DNA of 6,380 nucleotides from Elusimicrobiota bacterium. Its GTDB lineage: Bacteria > Elusimicrobiota > Elusimicrobia > Elusimicrobiales > Elusimicrobiaceae. This document shows positions 1-5,063 of this stretch, piece after piece. Under the pieces are notes generated by a model. The model searched no databases. It was not told the origin of the DNA and saw only the letters and a program-made list of their open reading frames with translations. Both the position numbers and the translations under genes were made by a program. How positions within the stretch are numbered: the stretch's first letter is position 1; every line of letters begins with the position of its first letter. The stretch is taken from NCBI GenBank assembly GCA_031259485.1, contig JAIRLH010000172.1, positions 1 to 6,380 on the forward strand. Direction: 5' to 3'.

Positions 1-162
1 CTAAAGGACATAAAGACGTCGTATCCATGTTGCTGCAGGCAAAAGCTAATCCTGATTTGCAAGACAAATTTGGCGGGACGGCGGCATTAATGGAGGCTTC
101 CTCTAAAGGACATAAAGACGTCGTATCCATATTGCTGCAGGCAAAAGCTAATCCTGATTTGC
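1..162 (+). repeat. Nearly identical tandem copies within the ankyrin array
   Basis: Positions 1-60 and 103-162 match at 59 of 60 bases, offset by 102 bp. The only difference is G29 versus A131, which changes Met to Ile. Similarity drops right after base 60/162. The high identity, including third codon positions, points to recent duplication or gene conversion between ankyrin units. The array probably continues to the left of the window. Confidence 0.9.
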
Positions 163-254
163 GAGCCAAAGACGGCCGGACGGCATTATCTTTCGCCAAA
201 GAAAAAAACCAAACCGAAATAATTGATTTACTGTTAAAAGCCGGCGCGAAATAA
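1..254 (+). CDS. Ankyrin-repeat protein, C-terminal end (5' partial)
   Basis: The reading frame is already open at the left edge (first whole codon at position 3) and ends at TAA 252-254, so this is the tail of a longer gene. The ATG at 27 lies inside a repeat and is not a start. Visible repeats carry the ankyrin pattern of G-T-A-L, a helix, K-G-H-x-D-V-V-x-x-L-L, then A-N-P-D-L. The last unit (G-R-T-A-L-S-F-A-K through I-I-D-L-L-L-K-A-G-A-K) is the usual degenerate capping repeat. Ankyrin arrays bind other proteins; partner and location cannot be told from this end alone. The first full unit is 34 rather than 33 residues because of one additional alanine codon (GCG, 81-83). The segment looks more AT-rich than the genes that follow. 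No terminator separates it from glgA, so read-through is likely. The family call is secure; the function is unknown. Confidence 0.93.
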   Translation, partial: KGHKDVVSMLLQAKANPDLQDKFGGTAALMEASSKGHKDVVSILLQAKANPDLRAKDGRTALSFAKEKNQTEIIDLLLKAGAK

Positions 255-257
255 ACA

Positions 258-264
258 GAAGGAG
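258..264 (+). promoter_or_regulatory. Ribosome binding site of glgA
   Basis: The purine run AGAAGGAG (257-264) lies in the 21-nt gap after the ankyrin stop codon, 11 nt before ATG 276. The spacing is slightly long but supports this start, which also places the family's N-terminal K-T-G-G-L motif at its normal distance from the initiator Met. Confidence 0.7.
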
Positions 265-275
265 CAAAAAAATCT

Positions 276-1736
276 ATGAATATAGCCATAGCGGCGGGCG
301 AAGCTTTTCCCTTTTGCAAAACCGGCGGTTTAGCCGACGTTGTGGGCGCGCTAACGCAGGATTTCAGCCGCGCGAAGGGGACAAAAATAGTCCTTTTCCT
401 GCCGCATTACAGGGGTATAAAAAACGCTTCTTCGCTGCGCAGCGTGAGCGGCAGTTTTTTCATACCCATAGGCCAAAGGCTGGAGCCGGCGTCGCTTTCC
501 TACTTAAAATGGGGCAATGCTTTGGTGTTTTTCATACAGTCCGCCGGTTTTTTTGACAGGGGCGGCCTCTACGGCGGCGGCAATAAAGATTATCCCGATA
601 ACGACGAGCGTTTCATTTTTTATTCCCGCGCGGTATTGGAAGCATGCAAATTTATAGGCTTCAGGCCCGATATTATCCACGCGCACGACTGGCAGGCCGG
701 ACTTATCCCCGCCTATCTTAACACAGTGTATAAAACCGACGCCTTTTTCACGCGCACGCGCAGTTTATTCACCGTGCATAATATGGCCTTCCAGGGTTAT
801 TTCCCGCGCGAAAGTTTTATAAAAGCCGGCTTTTATGACGCGGATTTTACGCCGGATAAATTTGAATACTGGGGCGGCATAAGCTATCTTAAAACCGGCA
901 TAGTTTTCGCCGATAAAACCAATACCGTCAGCCCTAATTACGCGCGGGAGCTGCTTGCCGGCCAAAACAGCTTCGGCATGGAGGGCATTCTGCGCGCCAA
1001 GGGGGCGGATTTCAGCGGTATAATCAACGGCATAGACGGCAATGTATGGGACCCGCAGAGCGATACTTTAATCCGCATGGGTTATGACGATGAATCCTTT
1101 AAAGGTAAAACCGTGTGCAAAGCCGCTTTGCAGGAGGAAGCGGGGCTGGAAGTCAATCCCGCCGCGCCGCTTATCGGCATGGTCAGCCGTCTGACGTACC
1201 AGAAAGGCATAGATTTGGCGGCGGAGATTATCCCCGCATTTGCCGGCAAAGCGCAGTTTATAATAGAAGGCAAAGGCGACGATAAAACTGAGAAATTTTT
1301 ATCCCGTCTGAACTTCCTTTATCCGCGCGGCGTTTGCTACAGCAATGCGCAGGATGAAACTCTGGCCCATAAAATCTACGCGGCAAGCGATATCTTTTTA
1401 ATGCCCTCGCGTTTTGAGCCGTGCGGCCTCAGCCAGATGATAGCCATGCGCTACGGCGCCGTGCCGGTGGTGTCAAAAGCCGGCGGCCTCAGCGACAGCG
1501 TTAAAGGCTGGGCGCAGGGCGTGGATAATAAAGGCGCCACGGGATTTTTTATGGAGACCGCGGACGCCGCCGGCCTTGCCGCCGCGCTGGAAACGGCGCT
1601 TGGCGTCTATGCGCAAAAGAATGCGTGGCGCGCGCTGGCCCTAAACGGCATGAGGGCGGATTTCTCATGGGAAAATTCTTCCGCGCAGTATCTTAAACTT
1701 TTCAACGAAATAAATAAAAGAGGTGCGAAATGGTAA
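276..1736 (+). CDS. glgA: Glycogen synthase (ADP-glucose type, GT5 family)
   Basis: A cytoplasmic GT-B glycosyltransferase that transfers glucose from ADP-glucose to the non-reducing end of an alpha-1,4-glucan. The 486-residue length is normal for bacterial GlgA. The N-terminal domain starts with the K-T-G-G-L-A-D-V motif at residues 15-22 (K15 binds the nucleotide sugar), followed by H-A-H-D-W-Q at 135-140 and T-V-H-N at 166-169 (H168 corresponds to E. coli H161). The linker carries N-G-I-D-G-N-V-W-D-P at 251-260. The C-terminal domain has S-R-L-T-Y-Q-K-G at 304-311 (R305 and K310, equivalent to E. coli R300 and K305), the catalytic-site P-S-R-F-E-P-C-G at 377-384 (E381, equivalent to E377) and a K-A-G-G-L motif at 401-405. 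Everything needed for activity is present. The 3' end overlaps the phosphatase gene by 7 nt, so the two are probably translationally coupled. ADP-glucose rather than UDP-glucose as donor is inferred from the family. Confidence 0.97.
   Translation: MNIAIAAGEAFPFCKTGGLADVVGALTQDFSRAKGTKIVLFLPHYRGIKNASSLRSVSGSFFIPIGQRLEPASLSYLKWGNALVFFIQSAGFFDRGGLYGGGNKDYPDNDERFIFYSRAVLEACKFIGFRPDIIHAHDWQAGLIPAYLNTVYKTDAFFTRTRSLFTVHNMAFQGYFPRESFIKAGFYDADFTPDKFEYWGGISYLKTGIVFADKTNTVSPNYARELLAGQNSFGMEGILRAKGADFSGIINGIDGNVWDPQSDTLIRMGYDDESFKGKTVCKAALQEEAGLEVNPAAPLIGMVSRLTYQKGIDLAAEIIPAFAGKAQFIIEGKGDDKTEKFLSRLNFLYPRGVCYSNAQDETLAHKIYAASDIFLMPSRFEPCGLSQMIAMRYGAVPVVSKAGGLSDSVKGWAQGVDNKGATGFFMETADAAGLAAALETALGVYAQKNAWRALALNGMRADFSWENSSAQYLKLFNEINKRGAKW
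1719..1725 (+). promoter_or_regulatory. Ribosome binding site of the alkaline phosphatase gene, inside glgA
   Basis: AGAGGTG lies within the last codons of glgA, with its GAGG core (1720-1723) six nt before ATG 1730. It fixes the phosphatase start within the glgA coding region and supports a true 7-nt overlap. Confidence 0.7.
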
Positions 1737-3163
1737 GAAGGAAATTATTTGTTTTTATCGCGGTTTTGTTTTTTGCCGCGGCGCGTTTATCCGCAGCTAC
1801 GGCGGCGCAGAAAAACGTGATTTTGGTAATCGGCGACGGTACGGGCCCCGCCGTTATGGCTTTGCTCATGCAGTATGCCAAACTTGCGCCGGATTCGCCT
1901 TATAAGGACAGGCTTTCTAATTTGGAAAAAATAATGGGGGCCGGCTCGCTGAGTTTTGTTTTTAACACGCCCGTTGATACCGTTGCGGTTGACTCCGCCG
2001 CAAGCGGCACACAGCTTGCCGCCGGAGTAAAGACATATCCGACGGCCGTCGGGGTTGACGCGCAGGGCGGTCCCGTTGAAACCATTCTTGAAAAGGCGCA
2101 AAAAGCCGGATACGGCACCGGTCTTATTACCACCGTATATTTGCAGGACGCCACGCCCGCGGTTTTTGCCGCGCACCGCCAAAGCCGCAAATATTACCAC
2201 GAGATAGCCGTTGATATGCTCAAAACCAAGCCGGACGTAATGCTTGGCGGCGGGCTTAATTATTATGTTTCAAAGAACAATTTAAAAGATTCCAAATATC
2301 ATAATATTTTTGAAAAAGTCCACTACGCCGCCGCGCTTGATCCCCAGGCCAAAGACGACGGGCTTTTTGAGAAAGTTTTAAAGAGCGGCTACCAGCTTGT
2401 TTTTGACAAAAAGACTCTTTTAAACGCAAAGGGGCCGAAGCTGCTGGGCCTTTTTGCCCCGCAGGCTTTGCCTTTTGTAATAGACAGAAAGCCGGCTTAC
2501 CCGCTGCTTAAGGATATGACGCAGAAAGCGCTTGATATACTGGCAAAAAACAAAAAAGGATTTTTCCTTATGGTCGAAGGCGGCGCGATAGACTGGGCCG
2601 CGCATTCAAACGACCAGGGCGCGATGCTCAAAGAACTTTTGGAATTTGACGATGCCCTTGCCGTTGTGGCCGATTTCGCCGCGGCGCGCCCCGGCACGCT
2701 TGTCATAATCACGGCCGACCACGATACCGGCGGTTTCGGCTTTAACTACCGCGCTCTTTCCGGCGCGGAGCTGGAACAAAAAAAGCAGGCCGGCTACCCG
2801 CTTTACGAGAATACAGATTACGCGGCTTTCCAAAACCTTGACAAAATCGCCGCGCAGCACAGGAGTTTTGACGCGATTATCAAAGACTGGGAAGCGTTGC
2901 CGGCCAAAAATAAAACCGCCAAAACCGCGCAAAAAATGGTTAAGGACGCTCTTGGCGTTGAAGTGCCGGAGGAGGCCGCGCCCGACATAAAAGCCGCGCT
3001 CGCGCAGGCTACCAGGATGCTCGGCATAGTTTGGGCCACGCGCCAGCACACGGCGGAGCCGGTGCTTGCAATCTTCACGGGGCCCGCCGGCGGCCCGTAT
3101 CCGGTGCCGGCCGTAATGCACAGCACGCAGATTAATAAAATAATGGAGGAATACTTGTTATAA
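1730..3163 (+). CDS. phoA: Secreted alkaline phosphatase (PhoA family)
   Basis: A metal-dependent phosphomonoesterase expected to act outside the cytoplasmic membrane and release inorganic phosphate. Residues 1-26 form a Sec signal peptide (R-R-K, hydrophobic core, then Ala-rich cleavage region); no lipobox Cys is present. By analogy with E. coli PhoA: D36 in G-D-G-T-G and D88-S89 in D-S-A-A-S (S89 nucleophile), D140 and T142 in L-Q-D-A-T-P, R153 in Q-S-R-K (phosphate-binding Arg), E283, D288 and H292 in V-E-G-G-A-I-D-W-A-A-H, D330-H331 in T-A-D-H-D-T-G-G and H440 in Q-H-T-A-E. W289 sits where E. coli has K328. Between H331 and H440 lie about 108 residues, many more than in E. coli (about 41), suggesting an additional helical insertion. 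The 477-residue length is normal. The gene overlaps glgA and ends 2 nt before the FtsX-like gene, occupying the place where ftsE is often found. The physiological substrate is not evident. Confidence 0.95.
   Translation: MVRRKLFVFIAVLFFAAARLSAATAAQKNVILVIGDGTGPAVMALLMQYAKLAPDSPYKDRLSNLEKIMGAGSLSFVFNTPVDTVAVDSAASGTQLAAGVKTYPTAVGVDAQGGPVETILEKAQKAGYGTGLITTVYLQDATPAVFAAHRQSRKYYHEIAVDMLKTKPDVMLGGGLNYYVSKNNLKDSKYHNIFEKVHYAAALDPQAKDDGLFEKVLKSGYQLVFDKKTLLNAKGPKLLGLFAPQALPFVIDRKPAYPLLKDMTQKALDILAKNKKGFFLMVEGGAIDWAAHSNDQGAMLKELLEFDDALAVVADFAAARPGTLVIITADHDTGGFGFNYRALSGAELEQKKQAGYPLYENTDYAAFQNLDKIAAQHRSFDAIIKDWEALPAKNKTAKTAQKMVKDALGVEVPEEAAPDIKAALAQATRMLGIVWATRQHTAEPVLAIFTGPAGGPYPVPAVMHSTQINKIMEEYLL
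3145..3150 (+). promoter_or_regulatory. Distant Shine-Dalgarno of the FtsX-like gene
   Basis: GGAGGA is the strongest SD-like sequence nearby but lies 15 nt before ATG 3166, a long spacing. In-frame stops at 3133-3138 mean translation cannot begin further upstream, and 3166 is the only standard start codon after them in this frame. The phosphatase stop (3161-3163) lies 2 nt upstream, so termination-reinitiation is a likely contributor. Confidence 0.5.
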
Positions 3164-3165
3164 AT

Positions 3166-3906
3166 ATGGCGGCGGATTATTCCAAACTCATTTTTAGCGG
3201 GCAGCGCAGGCTGTTTTTCCTTACGCTGGCTTTGCTGCTTGTCGCGCAGGCCGCTTTGTTTCTGCAGAGCAGGCTGCAAACCGCGCTTGGGCTTGTTTCG
3301 GAAGATTTCAAGATAGCCGTCATTCTTAACAATGCCTCCGCCGGCGAAGCGGGGGATTTCCTTTCCGCGCTGGGCGCATTGGACGGCGTGAAAAAAGCGC
3401 GCGAAATTGATCCGATGCAGGCGGCGCGCGAGGGGGGGCTTAATATCTCTTTGAGCAGGGATTTGCTGCCCAGATTTTACGAACTTTCCGTAAACGCGCG
3501 CGTAATGCTTAATCCTAAAGTATGGGTGCAGGATAATATTGCCCAAATGCAGGCCGACGCCGCGGTTTATTATAAAGAGGAGCAGGCTAAGCTCGCGCTT
3601 TATATAGACGGCGCGGCGCGGCTTGTTGACATACTGCTGGGCGCCGCGCTTTTTGCGTTTTTGGCTTTCGGGTTTTTTGTTGAGGCTTATTATTCCAAAA
3701 TAATTTCCGTTCGGGAGCGGACGGGCGGCGTTCTTGCGGCGGCATTCGCTTTTTCGCTGGCTTGCGCGGCGGTCTGTCTCCTGACGGGGCCGCTTGATAA
3801 AATTTATCCGCAGTACGCATACGATATTCTTTGCCCGCGGCAGGCCGCGCTTTTTGCGGCGGCTTTGCTCGCCGGTTGGACTTTAGCCAAATGGAAAAGG
3901 TTTTAA
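3166..3906 (+). CDS. ftsX: FtsX-like four-pass membrane protein, divergent
   Basis: A 246-residue membrane protein. Its N-terminus is short, cytosolic and basic (Q-R-R), followed by TM1 (about 16-34), an extracytoplasmic domain (35-151), TM2 (152-173), a short basic cytosolic loop (S-K-I-I-S-V-R-E-R, 177-185), TM3 (188-207), an outer loop, TM4 (225-241) and a basic K-W-K-R-F tail. This is exactly FtsX topology and obeys the positive-inside rule. The outer domain resembles the FtsX extracellular domain: F-K-I-A-V-I-L near 48-54, L-x-x-L-D-G-V at 69-75 and D-P-M-Q-A at 82-86. FtsX senses FtsE ATPase activity and controls a periplasmic cell-wall hydrolase activator. The next genes (EnvC-like, CtpA) strongly support the assignment. 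Odd points: the protein is short for FtsX (usually about 300 residues or more), the cytosolic loop lacks the typical E-I-x-x-M-x-x-x-G-A coupling motif, and no ftsE precedes it. It could alternatively be a lineage-specific partner of the EnvC-like protein no longer driven by an ATPase. Confidence 0.72.
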   Translation: MAADYSKLIFSGQRRLFFLTLALLLVAQAALFLQSRLQTALGLVSEDFKIAVILNNASAGEAGDFLSALGALDGVKKAREIDPMQAAREGGLNISLSRDLLPRFYELSVNARVMLNPKVWVQDNIAQMQADAAVYYKEEQAKLALYIDGAARLVDILLGAALFAFLAFGFFVEAYYSKIISVRERTGGVLAAAFAFSLACAAVCLLTGPLDKIYPQYAYDILCPRQAALFAAALLAGWTLAKWKRF

Positions 3907-5042
3907 AGCTGGCTTTAACCGCGGTTTTGTTTTTGTGGGGGCAGGGCGTTTTTGCCGCTTCAAACGAGGACTTGGCCGCGCTTGAACGCCAGGCAAAAGA
4001 AAAAGAAACCCAGCTCAAAAAATACAAAGAGCGGCAAGCGCGGCTTGAACGCGAGCTTAAAAACCTGACTAAACAGGAAAGGGAAGCGCGGCTGCAGACG
4101 CTCAAACTTTCAACCGATATAGAAGTTTTCAGGACGCAGGGCAATAAAGCGCTGGAACATAAAACGCTTATGGAGGAGAATATCCCGCTGTGGCGGAACG
4201 TCGTGCGCGGCGAGTTTGAAAATTATGTCATAGAGAATATTTTGGCTTCCTCTTACTACGATTCCGGCGGAGCGGCGGGGCAGGCGGCTTTTGCCGCGCT
4301 AATTAACGCGCACATGGCTTTTGTGCAGAAACTTGACCGCGAGGCGCGCCTGGCCGGCGGCAAACTGGAGGATATTCAGGCCCAGAGCAGGCGGCTGCTG
4401 GACAAAAAAGACGCGCTGGAATCCCGCAAAGAAAATATAAAAGACAATTACCAGAAAAAGAAAGAAGATCTTGAAGACGCCCGCCAGCGCGCGCTGGAAG
4501 CCGCGCGGGACCTCAAAGACCTCAAAGAATCCGCCGCGCAAATGCAGGCAATCCTCAAAGAGGCCGAGACGCGCCGTAAAGAAACCGCCAGAAAAACCGG
4601 TTCCAAAATAACGCGGGCCGCGCCGAACGTAAAAAAGAACACACTTATGTGGCCCGTTAGTGGTAAAATAATAAGTAGGTTCGGCAGGGAGTATAATGCG
4701 CAGCTTAAAACCTATATTTTCCGCGACGGCGTTAAAATAGCCGCGAGAGAGGGCACGCCGGTTGAAGCCGTCAAAGACGGAAGCGTGATATACGCGGGGC
4801 CCTTCCGCTCTTACGGCAATGTTGTGATTTTGGACCATGGCGGCGGATTCTTTACCATATACGGCTTTTTAGGCGAGATAAAGGCGCAAATGGGGCAGGA
4901 TTTGGGCGCAGGGCAGGTTTTGGGCCTCTCCGGCCGCGACGGGCAGGGCAGCGCGATGGGTTCGGGCGCGGACGCGGTTTATTTTGAAGTTCGCATAGGC
5001 ACCACGGCCGAAGACCCTGAGCAATGGCTGGAACAGCTTTAA
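3891..5042 (+). CDS. envC: EnvC-like murein hydrolase activator with degenerate LytM/M23 domain
   Basis: A 383-residue exported protein. ATG 3891 is preferred over the in-frame ATG at 3831 because it gives a clean signal peptide (residues 1-22, cleavage probably after V-F-A); a 20-residue N-terminal extension would bury it. The gene overlaps the FtsX-like gene by 16 nt and has no strong SD, so coupling to it is likely. Residues about 25-95 and 150-235 are highly charged heptad-like helices (coiled coil), separated by a segment containing W-R-N-V-V-R. Residues about 252-383 form a LytM/M23 domain. In active M23 peptidases zinc is held by H-x-x-x-D and H-x-H plus one further His. Here the equivalent positions are R278/K282, F326 and A362/Y364 (V-Y-F-E-V-R), so all ligands are lost. 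E. coli EnvC is likewise inactive and activates amidases AmiA/B under FtsEX control. I infer the same role here; the amidase target is not in the window. Confidence 0.86.
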   Translation: MEKVLKLALTAVLFLWGQGVFAASNEDLAALERQAKEKETQLKKYKERQARLERELKNLTKQEREARLQTLKLSTDIEVFRTQGNKALEHKTLMEENIPLWRNVVRGEFENYVIENILASSYYDSGGAAGQAAFAALINAHMAFVQKLDREARLAGGKLEDIQAQSRRLLDKKDALESRKENIKDNYQKKKEDLEDARQRALEAARDLKDLKESAAQMQAILKEAETRRKETARKTGSKITRAAPNVKKNTLMWPVSGKIISRFGREYNAQLKTYIFRDGVKIAAREGTPVEAVKDGSVIYAGPFRSYGNVVILDHGGGFFTIYGFLGEIKAQMGQDLGAGQVLGLSGRDGQGSAMGSGADAVYFEVRIGTTAEDPEQWLEQL

Positions 5043-5052
5043 AATTATACAC

Positions 5053-5057
5053 AAGGA
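5053..5057 (+). promoter_or_regulatory. Ribosome binding site of ctpA
   Basis: AAGGA in the 21-nt gap after the EnvC-like stop, six nt before ATG 5064. It fixes the ctpA start, which also yields a standard signal sequence. No hairpin or promoter-like element is seen in this gap. Confidence 0.75.
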
Positions 5058-5063
5058 AATCAT

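Noticed and set aside
1..162. CRISPR or other non-coding repeat array
   Set aside because: The repeats are in frame, encode ankyrin units and have no regular unique spacers.
27..254. A 75-codon ORF starting at ATG 27
   Set aside because: The frame is open to the left edge with clear ankyrin sequence before this Met. The ATG corresponds to ATA in the next repeat copy, so it is an internal codon.
255..275. Terminator or promoter between the ankyrin gene and glgA
   Set aside because: The 21-nt gap holds only a ribosome binding site and A-rich sequence; no inverted repeat or convincing -35/-10 pair is visible.
2606..3121. A 171-codon minus-strand ORF inside the phosphatase gene
   Set aside because: It is fully antisense to a gene with complete catalytic motifs, and the product has no domain or credible start.
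2818..3546. A 242-codon minus-strand ORF opposite the phosphatase and FtsX-like genes
   Set aside because: It spans the junction of two well-supported genes on the other strand, its product is basic and low-complexity with no recognisable domain, and long antisense frames are common with this codon use.
3831..3890. Upstream in-frame ATG giving a 403-residue EnvC-like protein
   Set aside because: The additional 20 residues lie inside the FtsX-like gene, are unlike a signal peptide and would bury the good signal sequence that begins at ATG 3891.
3587..4144. A 185-codon minus-strand ORF
   Set aside because: It lies opposite the FtsX-like and EnvC-like genes; its Ser- and Lys/Pro-rich product is a shadow of their codon composition.
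4299..4838. A 179-codon minus-strand ORF opposite the EnvC-like gene
   Set aside because: It is Phe/Gly-rich, as expected from reading a Lys/Glu/Ala-rich coiled-coil gene backwards; no motif is present.
4648..5042. Active M23 zinc endopeptidase
   Set aside because: The fold is recognisable but all zinc-ligand positions are substituted, so a catalytic role is unlikely.
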